A stretch of 64,000 bases of DNA, taken from positions 682,001 to 746,000 of the forward strand of contig CAWEBQ010000002.1 of assembly GCA_963807385.1 (NCBI GenBank), read 5' to 3'. This document shows positions 50,757 through 59,156 of the stretch, piece by piece; within the stretch, counting starts at the first letter, position 1; the number at the start of each line of letters is the position of its first letter. The DNA comes from JBDTSW01 sp963807385. GTDB lineage: Bacteria; Actinomycetota; Thermoleophilia; Solirubrobacterales; 70-9. The notes beneath the pieces were generated by a model that searched no databases, was not told the DNA's origin, and was given only the letters and a program-made list of their open reading frames with translations. The position numbers were made by a program, and so were the translations under genes.

Positions 50757-51155
50757 ATGTCGCAGAAGAACGTGGAGATCGTCGCGCGGATGTATGCGGA
50801 GGCCAGAACTAGGCCCGAGGCCCTGTTCGAGTTCCTCGACGACGACATTGAGTGGGAGACGACAGCTCTTGATATGGCAGGGACCGCACAGGGTCGAGGC
50901 CCCGACACTGTGAGGAGCTTCTTCCGCAGCTGGGTGGGAGCGTTCGAGGAGTGGGACTATGTGGCCGAGAATCTGATCGACGCCGGGGATTCGGTCGTCG
51001 CTCGAATCCATCAGTGGGGCCGCGGCAAGGCAAGTGGAGTCACGGTCGAGAATCGCTTCTGGCAGGTGTGGACCATTCGGGGAGGAAAGGCGATTCGGGC
51101 AACGCATCACACCGACCGCGACAAGGCCCTCGAAGCCGCCGGGCTGTCGGAGTAA
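50757..51155 (+). CDS. NTF2-like (SnoaL-type) protein
   Basis: 132 residues: MSQKNVEIVARMYAEARTRP, LDDDIEWETTALDMAGTAQGRG, GDSVVARIHQWGRGKASG, FWQVWTIRGGKAIRATHHTD and the tail KALEAAGLSE. Intact copy of the expanded family; cytosolic by lack of a signal peptide. Ligand and reaction unknown. The 3' end repeats the one at 21412. Confidence 0.8.
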   Translation: MSQKNVEIVARMYAEARTRPEALFEFLDDDIEWETTALDMAGTAQGRGPDTVRSFFRSWVGAFEEWDYVAENLIDAGDSVVARIHQWGRGKASGVTVENRFWQVWTIRGGKAIRATHHTDRDKALEAAGLSE

Positions 51156-51164
51156 GCCACGGCG
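51126..51164 (+). repeat. Direct repeat at the 3' end of an NTF2-like gene (partner 21412-21450)
   Basis: Same 39-base block as 21412-21450 with three differences by eye, extending 9 bases beyond the stop codon. Confidence 0.5.
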
Positions 51165-51294
51165 CATCAGCTCAGCGTCCGCCCGCGGATGCGGCCTGCT
51201 TGACCCCGGCCTCGGGGTGTGAGATTGTCGGTTCGACCAGCTTGGGAGGCCGGTCGAGGTCTCCCGGGCACACGGGCTCACGGGGAGGTCTGCC

Positions 51295-51747
51295 TTGCTT
51301 ACACGTATCCGTCCGCGTTTGACCTACGCCAACGTGATGGCTACATTGGCCGTCTTTCTCGCGTTCGCCGGGGGGGTCGCCTGGGCTCTGGAAAGAAATA
51401 GCGTCAAGTCCAGGCACATCGACAACGGACAAGTAAAGGATCAGGACCTCAACGGACCGACCTACTGGGCTGTAGTTGACGCGACCCCCAGTGTGGTTCG
51501 CAGTGGGCAGGGCAACACCTCTGCGGGCAACAATGGCGTTGGAGCAACCACAGTGGACTTCGATCGAAACATCACGGACTGCGCGTTCGAGGCGACGATC
51601 GGGCAGCCGGGCTTCGAGGGCATCGGCGACCGCGGTTTCATCAACGTAACCGGCGCGGCGGGGACCACGGACTCCGTGTTCGTCGTGACCGAAAGCAGCG
51701 CCCCTGCCCCTGCCGATCTGCCCTTCCACCTGGCTGTGCACTGCTGA
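51295..51747 (+). CDS. Exported protein of the 'NSVKSxHI' family
   Basis: 150 residues. RPRLTYANVMATLAVFLAFA is the signal/TM segment common to actinobacterial exported proteins, followed by NSVKSRHIDNGQVKDQDLNG, a short repeat motif of the family, and a C-terminal domain with two Cys (DCAFEATIGQPGFEGIG ... LAVHC). The start is TTG 51295 with GGGGAGG 6 nt upstream. Function unknown; a broken paralog lies at 52304. Confidence 0.7.
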   Translation: MLTRIRPRLTYANVMATLAVFLAFAGGVAWALERNSVKSRHIDNGQVKDQDLNGPTYWAVVDATPSVVRSGQGNTSAGNNGVGATTVDFDRNITDCAFEATIGQPGFEGIGDRGFINVTGAAGTTDSVFVVTESSAPAPADLPFHLAVHC

Positions 51748-51783
51748 TCCCTCCAGCGCCAGGGTGGCCGCGCTTACGGCGGT

Positions 51784-51807
51784 GAGGGCGCCGGGCTGTT
51801 GGAGTAG
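51784..51807 (+). repeat. Orphan C-terminal tail of an NTF2-like gene
   Basis: Reads EGAGLLE plus stop, matching the EAAGLSE ending of NTF2-like genes, and sits just before the next such gene with no body of its own. Confidence 0.35.
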
Positions 51808-51810
51808 GCG

Positions 51811-52206
51811 ATGCCAGAGGAGAACCGCGAGGAGCTGATCCGCCGGGAGTTCGACCGTTGGAACGCCGGAGAGCGGAAGATTGACCCCCAGGTTGTCCAC
51901 CACGACCTCGTGTTCCACTCGGGGCTGACCAATGCCACCTATCACGGCCACGACGGCCTGCTGCGCTGGATGGCCGAGATCGATGATCAGTTCGAGGAGT
52001 GGCACTCCTTTATCGACGAGTTCAGGGATGTGGCGAAAGATCGGCTTCTGGCGCTTGGAACGGTCCACCTCCGGGGCCGCGCTAGCGGCGTGGAGTTCGA
52101 CCAGCCAATGGCGTGGCTTGTCACATTTGCCGGGAACCAAGCGACAGAATTGAGAACCATCCCCGACCACGCTGAGGCCCTCGAAGCCGCCGGGCTCGCG
52201 GAGTAA
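51811..52206 (+). CDS. NTF2-like (SnoaL-type) protein
   Basis: 131 residues: REELIRREFDRWNAGERKID, VVHHDLVFHSGLTNATYHGHDGL, IDDQFEEWHSFIDEF, GTVHLRGRASG, tail EALEAAGLAE. More like the minus-strand gene at 38093 than like 50757. No Shine-Dalgarno and no clear -10 at the usual distance; it begins four bases after an orphan tail. Function unknown. Confidence 0.75.
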   Translation: MPEENREELIRREFDRWNAGERKIDPQVVHHDLVFHSGLTNATYHGHDGLLRWMAEIDDQFEEWHSFIDEFRDVAKDRLLALGTVHLRGRASGVEFDQPMAWLVTFAGNQATELRTIPDHAEALEAAGLAE

Positions 52207-52303
52207 GCGACCCCCCGCCCCAATTAGACCGACCCTCTCACCGCGCGGGCGGCGTGTCAAGGGCGCGCACCATTCGTTCCGCGAGTGGACGGTGAGCTGC
52301 TGA

Positions 52304-52838
52304 TGCGTAGCTCTTGCTGCGCTGTTCATCGCCCTGGGCCTTGGAACGGCCTGGGCCGCTGGCCTTGCCAACAACTCCGTCAAGTCCAAGCACATCAAGG
52401 ACGGACAGGTGCAGACACAGGACGTGAAGGACGACAACCTCACCGGCGTAGACGTGGATCAGTCCACGCTGGAGGTGCTGGGGAGCCCGGTGGTCGTTCG
52501 GACCAAGGTCACCCCGCCTTTCACTTCGGGCTCGGGGGCCACGGAACCCGCGATTAATTCCGCCAGGTGTAACGAGGGGGAGCAGCTGCTCGGCGGCGGC
52601 TACGGCGAGGCCCTCGGGTCGCCCGGACTCCCTCGGCTTCGGCGGCACGTACCACGTCGTGTTCGCTGGCCCCGGCGTGATCAAGCCGAACCCCAATCCG
52701 TTCCCACCCCCAGGGGAAGAAACCCTTGTCGTCCCAGCGCAACCGGGCGAGACCCCCGACGCCTACAGGTTCCGGATGACGTTCACTGGCGACCCACAGA
52801 ACCCCGAGGTCACGGTGTATGCCATCTGCACGAAGTAG
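52304..52838 (+). pseudogene. 'NSVKSxHI' family exported protein, broken
   Basis: ALFIALGLGTAWAAGLANNS is the signal segment, then NSVKSKHIKDGQVQTQDVKD and SARCNEGEQLLGGGYGEALG. Near 52620 the frame shifts and continues as RPDSLGFGGTYHVVFAGPG to the end VTVYAICTK. Upstream, a TGA at 52301 cuts the frame from any start codon. Two lesions, so a dead copy of the gene at 51295. Confidence 0.65.
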
Positions 52839-52975
52839 CGGCGTCACGACGCGCCGCCTCGCTGTGCACCTCGGGGGCTGACCGCCGCCCGTAGCCTCGC
52901 GGTCGCGCCGGGACCGCCGGTAGGAGCCAGGTGGCGAAAGGAAACATCCACCCGGTAGCGAAGTGGGAGTCCGCG

Positions 52976-53443
52976 ATGAACGTCGAGATCAAGGCACTCG
53001 GTAGCCGCGGGGTCGAGATCAGCCCCGCGGGCAAGCTCAACAGCGAGACGGTCCGAGAGCTGCGGCCGCTGCTCCTGGACTCCCTCCACCCCCAACCGCA
53101 GGTTCTCCTCAACCTATCGGGGGTCGAGTCGATAGACGCGGCGGGAATGGCCCTCCTGATGATGGCGCGGGTCGAGCTCGAAGCCAGCGGCATCCGTTTC
53201 GTCGTCGAGAGCTCGAACCCCGGACTGATGCGCACGCTCGTCGCGGCGGGAATGCCAAGGTTCGTGACGATCGCGCCTCGCCGGCTCGACGCGCTTCGGG
53301 CGCTGGGCGAGGTGCACGAGCCTGAGCTCGTCAAGGGCACGTCCGCCCCTGAGCGGCGGCGTCAGTCCGTGACGGTCTCGCGCGGCCTCAAGGCCGCGAG
53401 AGCGCGCTCCGCGACGGCCTCGCCTGTGAGCCCCGCCTCCTGA
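52976..53443 (+). CDS. STAS-domain protein (anti-sigma-factor-antagonist-like)
   Basis: About 155 residues. The STAS fold is visible: VEIKALGSRGVEISPAGKLNSE, LLNLSGVESIDAAGMALLMMAR, IRFVVESSNPGLMRTLVAAG. The D-S-S/T-G loop, whose Ser is phosphorylated in SpoIIAA-type antagonists, reads D-A-A-G, so control by a kinase is unlikely. ATG 52976 has GGGAG 6 nt upstream; GTG 52931 would add 15 residues. The last 82 bases overlap the 3' end of dxs on the other strand. Confidence 0.7.
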   Translation: MNVEIKALGSRGVEISPAGKLNSETVRELRPLLLDSLHPQPQVLLNLSGVESIDAAGMALLMMARVELEASGIRFVVESSNPGLMRTLVAAGMPRFVTIAPRRLDALRALGEVHEPELVKGTSAPERRRQSVTVSRGLKAARARSATASPVSPAS

Positions 53444-55341
53444 CGGAGCAGCGCAGGCTTGCCGTGGGTGACGTAGCGGTCCGGGATCCCGACGCGGACC
53501 ACTCGCGCGCGACCTGACTCCGCGCCGGTGAAGGTGTCCTCGACGTGCTCGAGGACGGCGGCGCCAAACCCTCCGGGCAGCGAACCCTCCTCGACGGTGA
53601 CGATCAGCTCGTGCTCGGCCGCCAGCCGGGTCACCAGCTCGCCGTCGAGCGGCTTGGCGAACCGGGCGTCGGCGACGGTCGCGGTGATCCCCTTCGCGGC
53701 CAAGATCTCGGCCGCGTCGAGGGCGACGGACACTCCCCATCCGTATCCCAGCAGGGCCACGCGCGCTCCTTCGCGGAGCACCTCGCCGGTGCCGACCGCG
53801 ATCACCTCCGGACGCTCCGGCATCGGTGAGCCCTCAGCCGTTCCGCGCGGGTAGCGCAGCGCGATCGGGCCCTCATGGTCGAGCGCGGTGTGCAGCATGT
53901 GAACGAGCATCGCCTCGTTGCGCGGGGCCATCACGACTACGTTGGGCAGGCAGCGGAAGTAGGAGATGTCGTAGGCGCCGTGGTGAGTCGGGCCGTCGTC
54001 GCCCACGAGGCCGGCACGATCCATCGCGAATACGACGTTCAGCTCCTGGAGGCAGACGTCGTGGACGATCTGATCGTAGGCGCGCTGGAGAAACGTGGAG
54101 TAGATCGCGCACACGGGCTTGGCCCCCTGCAGGGCCAGCCCGGAGGCCATCAACACCGCGTCCTGCTCCGCGATGCCGACGTCGTAGTACTGGTCGGGCA
54201 GCTCCTTTGCGAGTTTCGAGAGGCCCGTTCCCCCCGCCATTGCCGCGGTGATCCCGATCACCCTGCGGTCTCGCGTGGCCTCGTCGACCATCGCGTCGGC
54301 GAAGACCTGCGTGTACTGCGGCGGGTCCGGCGCGGGTGGAGGCTTTTCCACCTTGTCCGGCGCGGGATCCGGCTTCGGCGCCGGCTTGCGGTTGACGATC
54401 GAGTGCGGCTTGGCGGCGTGCCACTTCTCCATCCCCTCCAGGCCACCCTCCTCGGCAGGGGCGAAGCCCTTGCCCTTGACGGTCTGGATGTGGACGACGA
54501 CGGGCCGGTCAGCGTCCAGCGCGTCCTCGAGGGCCTCGCGCAGCGCGCTCACGTCGTGGCCGTCGATCACGCCGACGTAGGCCAGATCGAGCTCCTCGAA
54601 CATCAGGCCCGGCGCCCAGTAGGCCTTAATCGCCGACTTGATCTCCGGCCCGAGTCGCTCGATCCGCTTGCCGAGGCCGAGGGGCAGCCTCGTGAGACGG
54701 GACTCGACATCCTCGCGGGCCTGGTAGAGGCGCCGGTTGAGCCGGACCCGGTTGAAGTAGGAGTTGAGCGCGCCGACGTTGGGCGAGATCGACATCCCGT
54801 TGTCGTTTAGCACGATCACCATCGGTGTCTGCAGGCCGCCAGCGTTATGGAGCGCCTCGAAGGCGACCCCGCCGGTGAGGGCCCCGTCGCCGATCACCGC
54901 TACGACCTTGCCGTCCTCGCCGATCCCCTTGCGCATCGCCTCCTTCAGGCCGACTCCGTAGCCGATCGAGGTGGAGGCGTGGCCAGCACCCATGATGTCG
55001 TGCTCGGACTCTCCGATCGAGCAGAACGGGGCGAGGCCGCCGTACTGGCGGATCGTGGCGAGGCGATCGCGCCTGCCGGTGAGGACCTTGTGCGGGTAGG
55101 CCTGATGGCCGACGTCCCAGAGGATCTTGTCCTTCGGCGACTCCAGCAGCGAGTGGAGGACCGTCGCCAGCTCGCAGGTGCCGAGGTTGGCGCCGAAGTG
55201 GCCGCCAATCTCGCCGATCGTGTCAATGATCAGCTCCCGGACCTCCTGGGCAACCTGGGCGAGCCGCTCGTCGTCGAGGCCGCTCAGGTCCTCCGGACCG
55301 TCGATCTGCGGCAGTAGCGGTGTCGTGCCTGCGTCGCTCAT
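53362..55341 (-). CDS. dxs: 1-deoxy-D-xylulose-5-phosphate synthase
   Basis: First enzyme of the MEP isoprenoid pathway, using TPP. GDGALTGGVAFEALHNAG and LNDNGMSI bind TPP and Mg; MDRAGLVGDDGPTHHG and RYPRGTAEG mark the transketolase domains. 659 residues, with a Pro/Lys-rich linker (about 305-330, APKPDPAPDKVEKPPPAPDP) between domains that is longer than usual. The start overlaps the ispA stop (ATGA). Confidence 0.95.
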   Translation of the reverse strand: MSDAGTTPLLPQIDGPEDLSGLDDERLAQVAQEVRELIIDTIGEIGGHFGANLGTCELATVLHSLLESPKDKILWDVGHQAYPHKVLTGRRDRLATIRQYGGLAPFCSIGESEHDIMGAGHASTSIGYGVGLKEAMRKGIGEDGKVVAVIGDGALTGGVAFEALHNAGGLQTPMVIVLNDNGMSISPNVGALNSYFNRVRLNRRLYQAREDVESRLTRLPLGLGKRIERLGPEIKSAIKAYWAPGLMFEELDLAYVGVIDGHDVSALREALEDALDADRPVVVHIQTVKGKGFAPAEEGGLEGMEKWHAAKPHSIVNRKPAPKPDPAPDKVEKPPPAPDPPQYTQVFADAMVDEATRDRRVIGITAAMAGGTGLSKLAKELPDQYYDVGIAEQDAVLMASGLALQGAKPVCAIYSTFLQRAYDQIVHDVCLQELNVVFAMDRAGLVGDDGPTHHGAYDISYFRCLPNVVVMAPRNEAMLVHMLHTALDHEGPIALRYPRGTAEGSPMPERPEVIAVGTGEVLREGARVALLGYGWGVSVALDAAEILAAKGITATVADARFAKPLDGELVTRLAAEHELIVTVEEGSLPGGFGAAVLEHVEDTFTGAESGRARVVRVGIPDRYVTHGKPALLRQEAGLTGEAVAERALAALRPRETVTD

Positions 55342-56210
55342 GAATCCCTCGTGTGGATGAAGTCCGTGATCAGCTCGAGGTCCCCGGTGTCTCCCTGGAC
55401 GTCGCCGAGCGCGGCCCGGGCCGCCCCATGGGACTCGGTGGCGAGGTCCCTCGCCCGCTCGAGGCCGAAGAGGCTGACGTAGGTGCGCTTTCCATGTCGC
55501 TCGTCTGATCCGTGGGGCTTTCCGAGCTCCTCGTCCGACCCGGTCACGTCGAGAATGTCGTCGACGATCTGGAACAGGACACCGAGCTCGTCGGCGAAGC
55601 GCCGATAGGGAATTGTGGCATCCTCGGACACTCCCGCGAGAATCAGCGGCACCCGGACGCTGGCACCGATAAGCCGCCCCGTCTTGAGCGAGTGCAGCTC
55701 GCGCAGGCCCTCGGCGTCGAGGTCTTCCCCACCGGTCACGTCGAGGTACTGGCCGCCGACCATCCCCCCCACCCCGGTCGCGCCGGTGAGCTCCGCCAGG
55801 GCCGCCAGCACAAGCGCCGGCTCACCCTCCTGTCTCTCGCAGAACAGGCGGATCGCCTCCGCGAACAGGCCGTCCCCGGCGAGGATCGCCACGTCCTCGC
55901 CGTACCTCACGTGCGAGGTGGGCTGCCCGCGGCGCAGCTCGTCGTCGTCCATGGCGGGCAGGTCGTCGTGGATCAGCGAGTACGTGTGAATCAGCTCCGC
56001 GGCCGCGGCCGCCGCCAGCACCGACGCCGGCGGCGCCCCGACCGCCCGGGCGGTGGCCAGCGTCAGAACCGGCCGGATCCGCTTACCCCCGCCGAGAAGC
56101 GAGTAGCGCATGGCGTCGTCGAGCCCCGCGGTGGCGCCGGCGTCAGCAAAGCTGAGGTCCGACAGGTAGCCCTCAACCAGCTCACGCAGGTCGTCGGGGT
56201 AGCTACTCAC
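55338..56210 (-). CDS. ispA: Polyprenyl synthetase (farnesyl/geranylgeranyl diphosphate synthase)
   Basis: Adds isopentenyl units to make FPP or GGPP. First Asp-rich motif in LIHDDLPAMDDDELRRG, second in IVDDILDVTGSDEELGK. 290 residues, typical of short-chain IspA-type enzymes. Chain length cannot be set from the motif alone. GTG start; overlaps xseB by 8 bases. In one operon with dxs, so supply and use of C5 units are linked. Confidence 0.92.
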   Translation of the reverse strand: MSSYPDDLRELVEGYLSDLSFADAGATAGLDDAMRYSLLGGGKRIRPVLTLATARAVGAPPASVLAAAAAAELIHTYSLIHDDLPAMDDDELRRGQPTSHVRYGEDVAILAGDGLFAEAIRLFCERQEGEPALVLAALAELTGATGVGGMVGGQYLDVTGGEDLDAEGLRELHSLKTGRLIGASVRVPLILAGVSEDATIPYRRFADELGVLFQIVDDILDVTGSDEELGKPHGSDERHGKRTYVSLFGLERARDLATESHGAARAALGDVQGDTGDLELITDFIHTRDS

Positions 56211-56388
56211 GCCCGTCGTCGAGCACTGCGTCCGTTCGCTCGAGCGTGGCGCTGGCCTCGGTCACCAGGTCCGCCGCCTCGCGAGCGAGGCCGTCGGCCT
56301 CCTCCTCGGGGGCGTCCTGCGAGCGGAGGGTCGCGGCGATCTCCCGCAGTCGCGCGGAGATGCGCTCCAGCTCCTGCGCGGTGCTCAT
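56203..56388 (-). CDS. xseB: Exodeoxyribonuclease VII small subunit
   Basis: 61 residues, mostly one helical hairpin: ELERISARLREIAATLRSQD and ADGLAREAADLVTEASATLE, the usual XseB size and pattern. It partners XseA in degrading single-stranded DNA. No xseA is next to it here: nusB is directly upstream (ATGA overlap) and ispA directly downstream. Short and low in information, so moderately certain. Confidence 0.7.
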   Translation of the reverse strand: MSTAQELERISARLREIAATLRSQDAPEEEADGLAREAADLVTEASATLERTDAVLDDGRE

Positions 56389-56771
56389 GCAGCCTCGTCC
56401 GTCCCGAGCTCGGCGGCGGCAGCGCCGAGGATCCCGTTGACGAACTTCGGTGCATCGGCACCGCAGAACTCCTTCGCGAGGTTGACCGCCTCGTCGATCG
56501 CCACCTCAGCCGGGATATCCTCGCGGTGCCGCAGCTCGTACAGGGCCACCCGCATGATGTTGCGTTCCAGGGGCGCGATCCGGCTGAGCTCCCAACCCTT
56601 CGCGAGGCGCCCGATCTCGGCGTCGAGGTCGCCCTCTCGCTCCGCCGTGCCGTGGGCGAGCTGGCGGGTGAAGGGCTTTGCGCCGTTCAGGATCTCGTCG
56701 AGGTCGCCGCCGCGAACCTGTCGCTGGTAGAGGGCGAAGACCGCCTCACGGCGCTGGTCGGAACGGCGCAT
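56385..56771 (-). CDS. nusB: Transcription antitermination factor NusB
   Basis: 128 residues. DQRREAVFALYQRQV at the N-terminus, the central SRIAPLERNIMRVALYELRH and AIDEAVNLAKEFCGADAPKFVNGILG are diagnostic. NusB with NusE starts rRNA antitermination. TAGGTT is 6 nt before the ATG, so the nusB-xseB-ispA-dxs operon likely begins with a leaderless message. Confidence 0.95.
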   Translation of the reverse strand: MRRSDQRREAVFALYQRQVRGGDLDEILNGAKPFTRQLAHGTAEREGDLDAEIGRLAKGWELSRIAPLERNIMRVALYELRHREDIPAEVAIDEAVNLAKEFCGADAPKFVNGILGAAAAELGTDEAA

Positions 56772-56793
56772 CGGTTGAACCTACCGCCCGGAC

Positions 56794-57354
56794 CTAGGCC
56801 CGTCCGACGTACTCGCCACTGCGGGTATCGACGCGGATCAGGTCGCCCTCGTTCACGAACAGAGGCACGGCGACCTCCACCCCCGACTCGAGCGTCGCGG
56901 GCTTCGAGCCGCCGCCCGAGGCGGTGTCGCCCTTCAGGCCGGGGTCGGTCTTGGCGACGGCCATCTCGATGGCGCTCGCAACCTGGACCCCCGAGGGCTG
57001 CTCGTCGACGAAGAGGATCTCCACCTCGTCGTTCGGCTGAACCCACTTCATGGCCTCGCCGGCGGCCTCGCGCGGGATCTCCAACTGCTCGTAATCACGC
57101 GCATCCATGAAGACCGCCGCGTCCCCCGAGTCGTAGAGGAACTGCATCTTGCGAGTCTCGGTACGAACCTGGCGAAACTTCTCGCCGGCGCGGAAAGTCT
57201 TGTCGATCACATTGCCGTCGGCGACCCGGCGGAGCTTGGCGCGCACGAAGGCGCCCCCCTTGCCGGGCTTGACGTGTTGGAAATCCATGATGCGGAAGAC
57301 CTGCCCGTCGACCTCGATGTGGCTTCCGTTCTTGAACTGGTTGGTCGAAATCAC
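56794..57354 (-). CDS. efp: Elongation factor P
   Basis: Relieves ribosome stalling at polyproline. The three-OB protein (186 residues) has the tip loop KPGKGGAFVRAKL with the Lys that is modified in other bacteria, and VPLFVNEGDLIRVDTRSGEYVGR at the end. No EpmA/EpmB or 5-aminopentanol-type genes are seen nearby. GTG 57354 has TACCCT 9 nt upstream. Confidence 0.95.
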   Translation of the reverse strand: MISTNQFKNGSHIEVDGQVFRIMDFQHVKPGKGGAFVRAKLRRVADGNVIDKTFRAGEKFRQVRTETRKMQFLYDSGDAAVFMDARDYEQLEIPREAAGEAMKWVQPNDEVEILFVDEQPSGVQVASAIEMAVAKTDPGLKGDTASGGGSKPATLESGVEVAVPLFVNEGDLIRVDTRSGEYVGRA

Positions 57355-57411
57355 GAGGCGGAGAGGGTAGCGGGCGCCCACTCCTGATCGGCCGACCGCT
57401 AGGGTGCGCCC

Positions 57412-57681
57412 GTGGGCTGTTTTGCGGCACTCCTAGCGCTGATCTCCCCCCGGCTGGCGATCTTCTTCATCTGGGTCTTCGGCGACCTGCTCGGCCGCGC
57501 GTTCGACGACAGCTTCTGGGTGCCTTTCCTGGGCTTCCTGCTACTCCCCTGGACCACGCTTGCCTACGCGGTGATGTGGGGCGCGGGCGGCAACGAGGTC
57601 GCCGGGTTCGAGTGGTTCATCGTGATCTTGGCCTTCCTCTTCGACCTCGGCTCGTACTTCTCCACCAGCAAGGCGCGCTGA
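57412..57681 (+). CDS. Small membrane protein, function unknown
   Basis: 89 residues with three hydrophobic stretches (CFAALLALISPRLAIFFIWVFG, WVPFLGFLLLPWTTLAYAVMW, WFIVILAFLFDLGSY). The FIWVFGDLLGRAFDDSFWVPFLG pattern is common in small actinobacterial membrane proteins of unknown role. GTG start with TAGGGT 6 nt upstream. Confidence 0.6.
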   Translation: MGCFAALLALISPRLAIFFIWVFGDLLGRAFDDSFWVPFLGFLLLPWTTLAYAVMWGAGGNEVAGFEWFIVILAFLFDLGSYFSTSKAR

Positions 57682-57738
57682 GCGCACGGCCGGTTGCCGG
57701 TTGCGGGGCGGGTGGCGCCCGGCTACCGTCTCGCGGTG

Positions 57739-59034
57739 ATGCTCCCTCGCCGCGCGACTACGCGCCTGTTCCTCTCCGCCCTCGCCCTCGCCACGGTCTG
57801 CGCCGCGGCAACGGGCGCCCAGGCCCGGGATTCCAAGGATGCGGGCACCGAGGAGATCGTCTTCGTGGGCAGCAACTGGGACGGAACCGTCTCGCTGCTC
57901 GACCCCGACCAGGACTACGACGAGGTCGCCCGGATCAACGTCGTCCCCGACCGCGACGTGCGCGAGGCGGAGATCGCCCTGAACCCCGTGGACCTGGTCT
58001 TCTTCCTGCTGATCCGGCAGCAGATCGGCGAGGGCAACGACCAGCTCGTCGACGACATGTACACGACCCCCGACGGCTCGCTGCTGATCGCCTCGCGGCC
58101 AAGCTACCGGGACGTCGTGGCGCTCGATCTCGCCAACTGCGAGGACCTGACCAACTGCGAAATCGCCTGGCGCTTCCAGGTCGCGGGCCAGCGCTCCGAC
58201 CACATGGCGATCTCCCCGGACGGCTCGCAGGTCGCCGTTTCAGCCTCGACCGGGAACGTGGTGCACATCCTGGACACCGAGACCGGCGTGGAGCTCGACC
58301 AGTTCCCCTCGGGCGATTCGCCCCATGAAAACACCTACTCCGAGAATGGAGAGCGCCTGTACCACGCGAGCATCGGCCGCGTGTACGTGCCGTTCGAGGA
58401 CGGCGGAGACCTTCCGGTCGACACGCTGAAGGGCGAGCGGGTCTTCCGCGTGGTGGACACCGACGACTACGAGATCAGCGAGGACATCGACCTCGGCAAG
58501 GAGCTGGCGGAGGCGGGCTACCCCAACCTCAGTAAGGCCGTCCGCCCGATGGCGATCACCAGCAACGAGAGGCGGGCCTACTTCCAAGTCTCCTTCTACC
58601 ACGGCTTCCTCGCCTGGAACTTCAAGAAGGAACGCGTCACGCGGAAGGTTGACCTGCCCAACCTGATCCCCGACGTGCCGAAGGAGCAGTACCTGCTCAA
58701 CTCGGCCCACCACGGCATCGCGCTGAACGGCAACAATCGCAAGCTCTGTGTCGCAGGCACGATGTCCGACTACGCCGCGATCGTGAACCGGCGGTCGATC
58801 CGCAGGCCGTCAGGGCCGAAGTTCAAGCTGCTGAAGAAGGGCACCAAGCCCTACTGGTCCACGACCAGCGCCGACGGCAAGAGCTGTTACGTCTCCTGGA
58901 GCGGGACCGACTCGATCTCCGTGATCGACTACCGGACGCGCAAGGAGACGCACAACGTTCCGGTCGGCAACCACCCCCAGCGCGTTCGCACCGGCTACGT
59001 ACCGGCCGGCTGGGTCGCCGCACACGACGACTAG
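57739..59034 (+). CDS. Exported beta-propeller (YncE-like) protein
   Basis: 431 residues. Signal peptide about 1-28 (LFLSALALATVCAAATGAQA), then repeated blades such as IVFVGSNWDGTVSLLDPDQD, MAISPDGSQVAVSASTGNVVHILDTETG, and SADGKSCYVSWSGTDSISVIDYRTRK. YncE-type propellers bind ligands or carry cofactors in the envelope; no cofactor motif is seen. TACCGT is 9 nt before the ATG. Confidence 0.75.
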   Translation: MLPRRATTRLFLSALALATVCAAATGAQARDSKDAGTEEIVFVGSNWDGTVSLLDPDQDYDEVARINVVPDRDVREAEIALNPVDLVFFLLIRQQIGEGNDQLVDDMYTTPDGSLLIASRPSYRDVVALDLANCEDLTNCEIAWRFQVAGQRSDHMAISPDGSQVAVSASTGNVVHILDTETGVELDQFPSGDSPHENTYSENGERLYHASIGRVYVPFEDGGDLPVDTLKGERVFRVVDTDDYEISEDIDLGKELAEAGYPNLSKAVRPMAITSNERRAYFQVSFYHGFLAWNFKKERVTRKVDLPNLIPDVPKEQYLLNSAHHGIALNGNNRKLCVAGTMSDYAAIVNRRSIRRPSGPKFKLLKKGTKPYWSTTSADGKSCYVSWSGTDSISVIDYRTRKETHNVPVGNHPQRVRTGYVPAGWVAAHDD

Positions 59035-59156
59035 AAGGCCCTCGTCGATTGGCACCGGAAGCACCCTGAGCGCAACTCAGCTGCCAACGGATGGCGCCCC
59101 CGCTTCCGGGCGGCAGCACAGGGATCCCTATGTCTTGGTGTTGGCCCGGCCTAGAG

